Below are positions 1 to 11,118 of a stretch of 64,000 nt of DNA, one piece after another. Where the stretch lies: the NCBI GenBank assembly GCA_021613335.1, contig JAJTWR010000231.1, forward strand, positions 3,757,001 to 3,821,000, given 5' to 3'. A program made the position numbers and the translations under genes. The stretch is from Whitmania pigra (lineage: Eukaryota; Annelida; Clitellata; Hirudinida; Haemopidae). Each line of letters begins with the position of its first letter. Positions within the stretch are counted from its first letter, which is position 1. The notes under the pieces are model-generated. The model saw only the letters and a list, made by a program, of their open reading frames with translations, searched no databases and was not told where the DNA came from.

Positions 1-685
1 CTCCTCAACTTTCTGAACCAAATCCTTTGGACTGCCATAAAGATGTCTATTCGAAGTAAGAACACAACTTTTAATCAGGTTTGAGTTGGGTGGCGAGCAA
101 GATGCAGTGGCATCAAGTTTTCATTTAATGGCAAATTTTAGATCAAGTGCGTAACTTATGTTAATTAACTAACAGTAACAATAAGTTTATTAATGATATT
201 TAATGTCAAGACCATTTCACATTAATGAGATAATGACAAATCAATCAAAATACAAAGCTAAAAGCCATGTATTTAGGCCATTCCATACACAATTACCAAA
301 ATTCAGCTGCTCAAATAACTTATTGGTTTAGAAAAGTGATTGTTTACTGTTTAAAAATTCATTAAATAAATTTTCAAACCTTTGCTGAGATCTTCTTGAA
401 AGTTCATGCCTTTGAAAAACTTCAGCAGCATTTGTACCATGAAAATCCCTACTTAATGCTTGTTGCTGTGATACAAAACAAAATATGTTAAACATTTGAT
501 GTTTACCTCACTTTCATCAACATGTATTGTTAAAAATCACAAATTCCAGAAATTACATTGTAATTTTAATTAGTTACCCTCAACAACTCTGACTTTGATT
601 TGTCAATTTGGTCTCTAGAATCTCCGCCTGTCTGATTCAACGTTGCATTCACAAGATTTGTAGTGCCAATTAACTGCTTGGACAT
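1..685 (-). CDS. 5' part of an unrecognised gene leaving the left edge
   Basis: Three exons join in frame on the minus strand: 685-578 (ATG at 685, donor gtaact, phase 0), 465-380 (acceptor cacag, donor gtttga, phase 2) and 67-1, which runs off the window. The 86 visible residues begin MSKQLIGTTNLVNATLNQ and continue with a polar Gln/Arg/Ser-rich stretch (QQALSRDFHG, RHELSRRSQQ) and then RHLYGSPKDLVQKVEE. There is no signal peptide or membrane segment. I do not recognise the family. The third acceptor (attaaaag) has a weak pyrimidine tract, so that junction is least sure. The support is an unbroken frame across three exons in AT-rich DNA that is otherwise full of stops. Confidence 0.5.
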
Positions 686-1620
686 GCTGCCTTAATTCTC
701 AAGTTTTAAATTACCATAAAAAGTGAGACCAATTTCAGCCTCTTTAAATCTGGCAATATTTAAAATTAATCTCCAACACCAGTATTGGTGCAGCAAATTT
801 AGTCACAAACTAATCAAACGTCACAAATGATCAAATTTTCAATCAAATGTCAGCTGACGCGGTCACCAACTATGAACTCGAATTTTTTTATAGTTTAACT
901 TTTCATCCAAATATTCAATGTCTGAACAATTTTATGATTCCTTAAACATTCAACATGTGGCAAATAGCAATCGTCTTCGATAATTTCTTCGAGAAAACAT
1001 CCTAAACAACACAGGAATCAAAGTTTGAAAAGTAGTTCTCCAAACTAGCGTATTACATCCGGTAAATAAAAAATTAAGCTGGAAAATTGCACCTTGTTGC
1101 TTTAAATTTTAATTCTTTTACGCCAATAATTTTAAAAGCAATGGAGGCTTTTCGATGTAACTAGCAATCACATGTGGCACGTGATCCGTTTACTCCCAAA
1201 TAACAGGTTTTAGCAGGTCGAGTTATACGTATAAAATACGTGTATAATGTTGTCCGACTTTGCAAGACATTTGGCTGTTTAAGTTGCAATGATTAGTATA
1301 CTTGACGTTAGGCGCCACTCAACTGACATTGATGATAATACCCCGGCATCAAATGCCCATGCACCAGTTATGGATTTAGACATTGAAATAAACCCTAGGC
1401 TTAACTTCAACTTCCCCACGATTTGACCGAAATAGCTATATAATCTCTCAGCTCTTGCAATTTTCAAAAGGTCAATTAACACTTGCTGGAAATTCAAATC
1501 GCTTTATGCTTTAAAAATTATGCAAATGTTATTATAGTAGGAAACCAAATACCAAACCAGTAGGGAAATTCGTCCCTTTTTTTGCTGGATCAATAAAGTC
1601 TGATTTAGATTATTTATTTC
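686..1620. other. Intergenic stretch between the left gene and UBA5
   Basis: AT-rich DNA with no exon I can support. A 72-codon open frame on the minus strand at 1279-1497 has slightly higher GC than its surroundings but no recognisable similarity and no convincing splice sites. Confidence 0.4.
1613..1618 (-). terminator. UBA5 poly(A) signal
   Basis: An AATAAA hexamer on the minus strand (TTTATT on plus) lies 3 nt past the UBA5 stop codon at 1621-1623. It is the only canonical signal close to the stop and would give a very short 3' UTR. Confidence 0.5.
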
Positions 1621-4600
1621 TCAGTTGTTAGACACATTCTGTAGAGCAATCATCAATTCTTCTAAGCTTTTGTCATTATCAGAATTAATGCTGGTGGGCT
1701 CTCCAACCTGAAAGTGAAGTAGCTAATAATAAAAAATTATTGAATATATAGATATACACATTTAATTGAATCTAAACTTAATCAAATGAAAAAAACATTT
1801 GCACAATCACAACAAAAAATTCATCAAATTCAAAAATTCCAACTATTCCAGATGAAGTTTCCAGCATTAAAAATTCCAACACATTCACGAAAAAAATCAA
1901 TAAATACCAAAATATAAAAACGTTAAAATTTAAATTAATTATTCTGTTGTTTTATTATTCATTTGCAAAACAAATGAGATAAAATTAAATCAAAATTACC
2001 TCCTTTGAAGCTGCAGGAAGAACGTAAGCTGGAACAACTCCATCCACAAGTTCGGGAAGCTTGGAAGAAGATCCTTCCTCCTTGGCTTCGGAAACCAACT
2101 CGATTCCTTCAACAAATCAAGATTGAAATTTCATTTTCTCACAATTACCAAATTATTAATAAATATTCAAGGAACTCAATAAAATCTCTCTATTCATATA
2201 CTTAATTTAGTGTCCCAATGTGTGATGGAACTAAACAATTTTTAAATGATACCGGTTGCATATGCTCTTGGTAATGCAACCATATAGCAAATAAATTGTT
2301 ACAAATCTCTGCATAGCATTTACTACTAAACAAAGTGTTGTTAAAATAATAAAAAAATATAATAAAACTGAATAATTTACATCCATTGATTTCCTCACCC
2401 CATACATTATCCTCATGATTTACTTTTACCTCCTCCTCCATTTCCACCTTTTCGATTGGTTGTTCGATGATTCTTTTCTTCAAGGTTTTAAATAATATCA
2501 TTGAAACAAAATGATTCAAATAGCTTATTTGAATAATGCAAATGACTGAACATGCATCAGCATCTCATGTTATGTTATAAAAGTAAAATGCTAAACATAA
2601 TTTGACTGAGTGAGCTTTTATTAAAAATATTATCAATTGTTGAGATTGAATTATTTTATATTTGCTTAATTTGAATTCTTACAGACTATTTTGAACAAAC
2701 CTGATATTCCGCTTGCATCTTCTGACAGTTTCCATCATCACATTGAGGATTTGGCTTCATCTTCATGGTAGGGAAAAAATCTTTGAGAGCATTATAGCCC
2801 AAGTAATGACTCACCTCTCCAAATTTCAGCAGATACCTAAATTTAAACACATAAATATGCCAATTAAACTGCCTGATTTCAATTAAAATAAAATTGAAAT
2901 AAACTTAAAAACATAACAATAATGTAATATCCAAACACTATCTCTGATTTTGGAATCTTTGGAATCACCTATAAACATTACTGGCTGATAACTATTGCTT
3001 GGCCATAGCAAGAGGCAAGTATGATTTCTAAATAAAACTTAATGCTTCATAAATTAAACTTTTAATGATTTCAGCTGATCTGTAGTCCCTTATGTATCCA
3101 AATAGGATGTGAAAGTGCTCTTTGAATCGATTTACCATTTACATAAAGCCCCTACCTTGGTGGTGGAGGGGATTGTGAACATGGCAATACTATGTTCTTG
3201 TTTGGTTTAATAACAAAAACTCATTTGACCCTTTGATATTTGCATTAAAACATTTACTGGATTAAATATTCAAGATTCCCTGGGGAAGTAATTAATAATC
3301 AAAGCAGCATAAAATACAATTACATACTTGAGAGTATTTTGGACAAGAAAGCCAGCCACAATTCCCATGGTAGTGGGAAGACTAGCAGCACAAACTCCTT
3401 CCTTCTTCAATGTCTTCTCATCAATGTTTGTTGCAACCACAAGTGGAGGAGCACACTAAAATGTATACATCCCGTAAAAATCTAAAACCATTTTCGAATG
3501 TTTACCATTGAGAAGAGGAGAATGAGATAATAGTAATGATGGATGTGGTGAAGGTTATGGTTATATGACCAAAAAATGGGCACATTTGTAGCAATTAAAT
3601 TTATCATAAGAAAGCAAATTTAATCAGCAGACATAGGCTTCAATAAATCTATAGACTTGTGACAGATGACAGGCACGTGTCCTACTCACAGCAAAGCAAG
3701 GTGTTTCTCCTGGAATGATGAACTGGATGTGTCCTGATACAGCATTTTCACTGACACCTGACTCGAACCAATTTTGACCCAAGTCATTGCAAACCTGAAA
3801 TTCAGAAATTAATAAACTATAATATGAAATAATATTAAAAATAAATATAATATATAAATAAGACAACACTAGAATAAATAACAGAAAATTATTGTAATAA
3901 AAAATGTGAAGACTTGTAGTTTTCACACATGTACTGAAAGTTAGTTTCATTTTGTTGTCATAGAACAAAGTGTATAAATATTACTAGACTTTTATAAATC
4001 TTTAATTATGAAAATGTTGTTATGGGGAACAGAATTTTTTAACAAAAGGAAAGTTCAGTATTTTGGATAACATGAAAGCCTTGTAATGTTTAATTAAATA
4101 ATTGAATATTGGGAATTAACCAATATATTAAATAAGCCAATCTCAAATAAAAGTTAATTTTAATAATAGTTGATCTTGCATGGCAATAGGTTGCACCATC
4201 CCTGCTGTAAGACCAGACAGAAACTCTAATTAAAAAAAATTTAGACTAACAGCATTGATGGTCATGCGTGCCTCAAAATTATCCACACAACTCAACACCA
4301 AATCAACTGGACCTTCTTTCAATCCACCATTCCTGGAAAGAATCAAAAGAAAATTGTGTGCATTTAAAATCAAATATATGTGCCTATAAGTGAGCATGTC
4401 AAATTAGCAATTAGAATGATATTCAAAGGCTCTGCTGTAATTGATTCACTATGTTACCAACAATTCCTGCTCACTTGATTCTATCAACAAAGTGGTCATA
4501 ATTTGCAACCAGTGTGATGTTGTAATTGTAGGCTTCAAAGGCAACATCTGGATTAATGTTTCTGAATAATGTAAATCATAATTGTGTTAAGAAAGATTGT

Positions 4601-5442
4601 ATGATGATATTAAATTTTAATAAAGCTAAGGTCACGTGAATTCAATAAGTATCCATCATCTTGAATAATATATTTTAACAATATTTTGTTGCATAAATAA
4701 TGAGGCACTTGCAAGGTTCAACTCATATCATGATAAACACACATATTGATGCAACATTACAATTTTAATAAATAATAGTTAAAACATAAAACAAACTCAA
4801 GAGTTGAAACAGCAGCCTCGACTTTACTCATTCCCGATTGATGCGGTTGAAAGAACAGTCTGTTCATGTTTGCCATTTCAACTTTGTCATAGTCAAAGAG
4901 GATCAACTACAAAGGCACTGTCTTCTTTAGTAATGATATTTTTATGCATCCACTTTCAATTCAATTTATGATATTAAAACCAACTTTTCCAATTCCACAT
5001 CTTGTCAACATTTCTGCTGTGACACTCCCAACACCTCCTATCCCAACAACAGCAATGGTAAACTCTCTAATTTTCTGAGAAAAATCATAATTGCTATTAC
5101 ATTTTGTGCTTTTTTTGCAAAATAAAATCAAGACTTAGCCGAAGAACCTCGTAATTTTCGACGATTCCCATTCTTTTTAGTGCCATCAATCGGCTGAAAT
5201 ATTGCAGTCATTGGTGTATATCTACACAAAATTAAAAATATATAAATTAGCAACCTGTACGGATTCCAATCTTTGACCTCTGCACTAATTTTTTCAATTT
5301 TTTCCCTTCTCGGTGCATCGTGACTTTTGTCCCATCCATCCGTATGTTTCTTGATTTCATTTTTGCAGTCATCGATATCTTTATTTAACTTAGAAACATC
5401 ACTCAAGAAAGCAGCTGTACTTTTAGAATCTGCAGAACTCAT
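1621..5442 (-). CDS. UBA5: UBA5, E1 enzyme for the ubiquitin-like protein UFM1
   Basis: Twelve exons, all phase-consistent: 5442-5255, 5193-5148, 5074-4985, 4906-4797, 4561-4475, 4332-4251, 3794-3690, 3455-3328, 2836-2701, 2477-2399, 2106-2000, 1707-1621. They give 1245 nt, or 414 residues, close to the usual ~400. UBA5 adenylates UFM1, holds it as a cysteine thioester and passes it to UFC1. Visible landmarks are the nucleotide loop GIGGVGS (about 89-95), the strand [17 protein letters not shown], zinc cysteines in CFAC (234, 237) and CDDGNC (311, 316), and the catalytic Cys258 in EGVCAASLP. The C-terminus has the UFM1/GABARAP-interacting motif HEDNVWGIELV and ends in a UFC1-binding-like helix (SLEELMIAL). 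No key residue is missing. The start ATG at 5442 opens a charged 60-residue leader before the conserved [13 protein letters not shown], as in animal orthologues. Identification is from known family motifs. Confidence 0.96.
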
Positions 5443-7022
5443 TTTTCAGATGCAGTCAGCTGACTTGCTCGTTCTAAGTCACAAATACCTGCAAATCCAG
5501 CCACGCCGTTTACAAATCACGGAATGATAACAAAAGTGAACTTTGTTTAAGATTTTACGATCTGTAAATATTGTAATTAATAACAATGTTGTTAAAAATA
5601 TTTGTATGTATAAAAACATTTAAAAATATTTTCACATTTTGAATCAATGACATTTTTAAAGATAGATTGTGACGATAAGAAGTTTTCAAATCAAAATGTA
5701 GTAGTTCCCAAAACTTGCTCCTTATATAGGAGAAGAACAGTGAAAAATATCTTTTAATTTTGGCGTTGTCTTCTTTTTACATGATATATGTGTAAGAGGT
5801 CCAATGTTTCGACTGACGCTTACAGCTCCGGGCGTTTCTCAGTTCAATCAATTGATGAAACACTGAACGGGAAAGTCATTTCAGCTTTTTTCAAGGGGGA
5901 CTTCTCGATACCGTCAGCTCCACCAGAATGATGGTCGCATTTGGTGTCTTCCACCTACTCATTTCTGCAAGTTGTCCCTGGAAGGCACATGCCCGTCTGC
6001 TACGATTGCTGAACCGCGCTCGTGACTCAGTTTTGTTTCACTTTTCGCGTCTTTCCTAGCTCATAGCGGCTCTGATTGATGAGCTCGCTTGTGACCATTT
6101 TCACAGGTGGCTCCATCCAACAGCATGGCGGACCTCTCACGTCCTGAAACATCAACTCGGATTCGTAAAACTCATTCTGCATTCGGAATTTTCTTCCAAA
6201 TTCGAGCAATGGCTTGAATTCGAGAATCCTGATGTCCATGGAGTGAACATCCACCGCATTCTTATTTTGGAGGGCTTGTACTCTTCCAAGCGGACCTTAG
6301 TGCCATTTTCAAGTGGTTGTCGGGCTAACTTAACTTTCCAGTTTCTAGTTAATAGTGGTTCAAAAATATTATTAATAATGTTAAAACGAAAGGAGCACTT
6401 AGTATGCTTAAGTTAAAAGACCATCATGTTTGGAGTCTTGACATTAAGTTTTGTTGCAGATATTTATCCAGTTTGGATTGTTCTAATCTGGCAATCAAAT
6501 AAGATCAACTCACCATCGCTTTCACATTAAATTTATGGTTTAATTACATAAGTTACAATGATTCGGTTTTTTATCTGGATACCTTTACTTGAATGTTTGG
6601 TTATACTCACAGGTTAGATTGCAGACATTATGGTAGATATCTGGCTATTTTATGGCCCAATTTTTTAATACAAATTCAATCACAAAAGCGCGTCCTTTCC
6701 TCTGGAAATGCCACAAACAAATTTAAATGTCACAAATACCCCCATAATTTTACACATTTTATTTAACTAATCTTTTAGCACATTAGATTTCACAAGACAT
6801 CTTATGTCATGAAACTTCTTTATGGATGATCCCTATAATTATTATCACCAAATTGAAAAAATTAGACGATTTGATTACCAAAACTTTTCTTATATCTGAA
6901 AATCAATGGAAAATTTGCCAATTCTATCAATAGTTTTATCTACATATACTGTATATTATACATATATATATATAATTTTAATATACATTCAATATAAGGT
7001 AATTGTAAGTCAATAATTTTCA
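5443..7022. other. Intergenic DNA with a GC-richer island
   Basis: Mostly AT-rich. An island at about 5810-6320 is clearly less AT-rich and holds a 75-codon open frame on the minus strand (6254-6027). I cannot assign it to a family; it could be a decayed exon or a transposon remnant. 6940-6980 is a (TA)n-like tract. Confidence 0.3.
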
Positions 7023-7765
7023 GAGCTTCAAAAAGACAGGTATGTGGTGCGAGAGAATAGATCTTTTGAAATGGATTTTAATCATAAGTCAGAAAAAATA
7101 ACACATGTTACATAGGAGTATATCTCAACACATGACATCAGAAGTGAAACTATCTATGACAGCGAAGAATCCAACAATACCTTAAAAAGTGGTATTAGGT
7201 TCTCATGTCAACCTCATGAGACATCTATAATGACATGAAAAATCATACTGCTTCGAGCAAAAACAGAAGATTCAGGGAAATATATTTGTTATGTTGGAAA
7301 AGAAAATGATACAAAGCCATTGAAGCCTATCACTGGAATTGAGTTGGTGATAAGATCTGATAATAAACACATACCACTTTTTTTAGAAATTGGTTGTTAT
7401 AGAATAGAATTGAAATAGAAGCAGATGTTTTAAATCTGAAATGTTCATTCAATTACTTTGGCAACATCAATTACAACCTTTTTCATTTCAGGTGGATTGA
7501 AAAATATAAATGTAATTCTTTGGAAAAGAAATGGAAAAACAAATTAAACAATTTCTTGCTAATTTGATTTTTTTAAACTCTTTTTAAAAACTCACCTTTT
7601 TGAGTGAAACTAACAAATTATGTTGGAGTGATTTAACTCTGAAGTTTAACATTTCCCTAACAATATCAAGTGGCTTCAGAAACTTATCTTGTGTCAGGAT
7701 CCCTGGTCATGATCACTCTTCTTATATTATCAACACCTGCATCTCACCTTATTTCTAACAGATAA
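7023..7765 (+). pseudogene. Immunoglobulin-superfamily receptor remnant
   Basis: A frame at 7023-7418 reads as Ig-domain sequence but carries two in-frame stops (TAG at 7112-7114, TGA at 7236-7238). It includes a B-strand-like IRFSCQP and the hallmark F-strand pattern EDSGKYICYVG. The two cysteines are only 27 codons apart, shorter than normal, so part is deleted. In the next frame at 7413-7560 comes NLKCSFNYFG followed by FRWIEK, the Cys of strand B and Trp of strand C. A third stretch near 7620-7765 reads LTISSGFRNLSCV. The pieces lie in order on one strand but in different frames. That DSGxYxC and the Cys/Trp pair mark Ig folds is established; that this is a dead gene is inferred from the stops and frame changes. 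Confidence 0.5.
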
Positions 7766-9138
7766 ATAAAGGCTTGGTCCTCACAACCTTTTCTCTTGCA
7801 TCTCAATAAAAAACTGCGTTAATGATCACAATGTTTAAGCTCATTATTTGATATTTCACCGCTAACTCATTAAATTTTATCATAATCAATCATAAGTATT
7901 GTCATTATAGTTATAAAGTTTATATTGAAATAATATTGCTTTAAGAATTGTAAGTTTTTTTTATGACATCAATTGTACATGGTTTAGGGATTTCAGCATT
8001 TAGGAAGACTGAACTGATGCTTTTGAAAGGAAGGTAGGACTCTCAGAAGTACATGAAAATGCTCGCGGATCATCAACATTTCCAGGGATCCTGCATGCAG
8101 GTTGTGGAACGGCTTGCATTTTCCCCTATGTTCCTTGGCAGGGCCAGTGACGCCGAGAGGGGGGGCGGCAGGTGGGGTCACTGCCAGGGGGCCCGGCCGG
8201 TCTGATCATGTCAATTTTTGCACGTCTCTTCGTTTACCGTAGGCGACAGAATATAATGTCCTAATAGCCCCACAGTTTTACATACTGTAAAATACTTTTA
8301 TATACTGCCGAACGAACAGTCCATTTCACGTAGGGTGTATAAACTCTGTATTCTGATGTGAGACACTGTTTCCAAACGTTGTCATTGGGCTACGTATCTT
8401 CTGCACGCTTCCGGTTACCGTTGCTCAAGCAGAACGATGTTTCATCACATTGGCCCGAGTTAAACATGTTCTGAGATCGACAATTTGTCAAGAACGCCTG
8501 ACCAGCCTTGGAATGCTGGCAGTGGAACGATTGATTACAACAGTATAATTGAACTGTCTGCACGCAGAAAAGCCCGCAAAGTTTTGTTGTAGCTATCTCT
8601 CTTGCATGTCGCAAAAGTCGATTCCACATAATTACATCGTTTTTAAGAACTTGTGTAGCTTAATCTCCGTCGAAACACCAGTTTGCTTAGTGCACACAAA
8701 TCTGTACACGTAGCATGTGGCTGGTTATCTTTGACTAAGGCTGTATGGTGTAACGGTCGTTCCAGATACACTTATGATGAGATGAAAAACTGATAGGCTC
8801 ATCGATGATTAGAGTTGGCTAATTTAAAGCGCCTCGCTGCGTGTTTGACCACCAAAAATTACTACTTTCATTTTGATTAACTGGAAAACAAATAAATTCA
8901 AATTAGATGACGAACAGCGTTTACATTTGCAAAAGTCATTTCTATATTTTAATTTAGCACCATGTATGCACGAATGTTGAACCTTGATAGTAACATTTAC
9001 CTCGATTTACAGGTTTTATTATAGCGACAAAATTTCTAAATACTGTCAATTCCGGATATAGTCACGTCCAAAACTGTAGGCTGTTGACTTGACAATAACC
9101 GAATATTTACTATAATCGAAAATAGTAAGCTACTATTG

Positions 9139-9808
9139 GTTTACACCAGGGGTCTCAAACTCAAATTGCTCCGCGGGCCAAGTGATGACTTCTAAAGTTC
9201 CTCGAGGACCGCATAGCCAGAACTTGCTTAAAATGATAAAAAGTTAATAAACAAGACAACGTAATAAGAACGTAGTGCTTTACAAACTTTCTAAAATCCA
9301 TTTATTACAAATGTAATGTAGTCAATTTATGTATCGTTTTTGGCGTATCTGTATTTGGTTAACTTAGGTTTCAGTCACTTTCTGTACTGACTGCTGACCT
9401 GGCAGCGTTTTGCGTCAACAAGGGCATCAATATTAGGCTTGATTTTGTGAGAAGAAACCAATCTCAGTGTTGCTTGCAAATGTTCATTAGTGAGCTGTGA
9501 CCTCAGTACAGACTTGTTAACTTTCATGGATGAGAAAAATTGTTCACATGCATATGTACTGCCAAACATTGCAAGAATCCTTGCAGTAGCAGAGAGTAAC
9601 CTTGGAAATATTTCTCGTGACTCTTGAATGACTACGAATAAATAAGTAGGTAAGATTTTCTCCTGGTTAAGATGGCGCTTTTGCAAAAGTTCAAACACCG
9701 GCAATAGAACAATTGAAAAATGTAATGTAAATTTTTATTAATATGTATTCGTCGCGGGCCGCATAAAATGCCTTTGCGGGCCGCGTGTTTGAGACCTCTG
9801 GTTTACAT
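9139..9808. mobile_element. Nested short hAT element
   Basis: The element spans 9147-9800 (654 bp) with terminal repeats beginning CAGGGGTCTCAAACTC on the left and the complement of CAGAGGTCTCAAACAC on the right. Subterminal gcgggcc motifs occur at both ends. The flanking 8-bp duplication is gtttacac / gtttacat (7 of 8 match). The ends resemble those of animal Charlie-like hATs. It carries only the C-terminal end of a transposase, on the minus strand. Confidence 0.88.
9375..9704 (-). pseudogene. hAT transposase C-terminal (dimerisation) fragment
   Basis: About 109 residues remain. The core, with FGSTYACEQFFSSMKVNKS then LRSQLTNEHLQATLRL, is the classic hAT dimerisation block seen in Charlie-like transposases and in the domesticated GTF2IRD2/ZBED relatives. 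The RNase H-like catalytic core is absent, so this is an internally deleted non-autonomous copy. Confidence 0.85.
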
Positions 9809-10149
9809 GGTACAAGAGATCAGCTTGACTGTATCCGAAACTTGACTGTAACAGATTCGACTATATCCGGAATTGACTGTATATTGACAAGGGGCCCGCA
9901 ATGATGTCCTGCCCAGGGGCCCTTGTTGGCTCTCGGCGCCCCTGGGCAGGGCCATCAATGTGACACTGGAAAAGATTTGATAGAGATAGACCTGAAACCT
10001 GGATAAAAACATCAAATCATTGATTTCCTTTATTGGTGTAATACATAAATGCTATTTTCAATGAAAGAATAACATCTTATTGAAATATTGTTTAATTTTG
10101 TTTTATATAAAAATTTTTCCAAAATACTGAAACTTATTGTTGTGAAGTG

Positions 10150-10315
10150 AAAATTGGGTTCGGAGGGTAGCATTCCTGAGAATGACGGTAGATGCACCAG
10201 TCGTTACGTGTCATGTTCGCAACCCAACTTGCACCGCCATAAAGCAACCCTGGGGTGCGACGACTAACAAATGGTTGAGCGGCCCAAACCCTTACGGCGC
10301 TTTATATAAAACAAA
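10150..10315 (-). repeat. Dispersed GCGCC repeat family, copy 1
   Basis: Read on the minus strand it starts tttatataaagcgcc and runs through a core like gcaagttgggttgcgaac followed by acgtaacgactgg. The same order of motifs recurs at 11985-12155, 19025-19180, 44310-44475 and 56365-56510, with shorter fragments elsewhere. Ends are approximate. Confidence 0.6.
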
Positions 10316-10580
10316 AAAAATGTCTCTGTCGTTATAATGTTTCTATGCGAGAAAACGGTTATTTGTGTAATTTGAAATAATAATAGAATATTTACATAAA
10401 AATTAATTAAGTATTAGTTTAGTGAATAACTGCTTAATGTAAGTGGATGATATTTAATGATTTTTCATTAACAGTTTGTAATGTAAAAGATTTAGTAAAT
10501 AGAATTATTTCGTAACGAATTCGATTCAGTGGTTTGTCTGGAAAGTAAATGGCGTCATTATCATCTTATCACCTCCATAT

Positions 10581-11118
10581 CATCCTTGCAGTGATGGGTT
10601 TTAACTACTTAAAAAGTAGTTAACTACTGTAAAAAAGTAGTTAGTAACTATTTTTAACTACTTTTTAAATAAGTAGTTAGTAACTACTCCTTAACTACTT
10701 GCATAGTAGTTAACTACTTTTTTAACTACTTTTCCGTTGACATTTGATAAAATTAATTTTCTGGACAATCGATTAAGACATAATTATTAACATATTTATT
10801 TAAACTAGTGTAACATTTTCAACAAAATTTTATTGTCCAAATTAATCAAAAACAGAAGAGACTATGCTTATAAAGTGATGTACCAAATTGTGAAATTGGA
10901 AAAAAATTATTTTTCTTCATTTTATTTTAAAATGTTTAGTAAAGTAGTTAAAAAGTAGTTAACTATTTGTAGTTAATAACTACTTTAAAAGTAGTTAACT
11001 ACTATTTTTTAACTACTTTTTTAAGAGTAGTTATTAACTACTTCCTAACTACTTTAAAGTAGTTATTAACTAGTAGTTAACTACTTATAGTTAGTAACTA
11101 CCCATCACTGCATCCTTG
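10581..11118. mobile_element. hAT-type MITE built of TAGTTAACTAC units
   Basis: The 522-bp element (10589-11110) starts CAGTGATGGG and ends CCCATCACTG, flanked by the perfect 8-bp duplication catccttg (10581-10588, 11111-11118). Both halves are filled with degenerate palindromes around agtagttaactact, so each arm can fold on itself and on the other arm. The centre (about 10740-10930) is plain AT-rich DNA. It has no coding capacity. The terminal ten bases match those of the larger hAT at 32261-34489. Confidence 0.9.

Larger units (their letters stand above)
8137..9952. mobile_element. hAT-type element hosting a second hAT
   Basis: The element spans 8145-9944. It ends in inverted repeats CAGTGACGCCGAGAG (8145-8159) and the complement of CAGGGGCGCCGAGAG (9930-9944), flanked by the perfect 8-bp duplication GGCAGGGC at 8137-8144 and 9945-9952. 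An 8-bp duplication with CAG-starting ends is the hAT superfamily signature. Without the nested element it is about 1.1 kb. I recognise no transposase of its own; a 79-codon minus-strand frame at 8390-8629 is unidentified. It is therefore probably non-autonomous. Confidence 0.85.
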
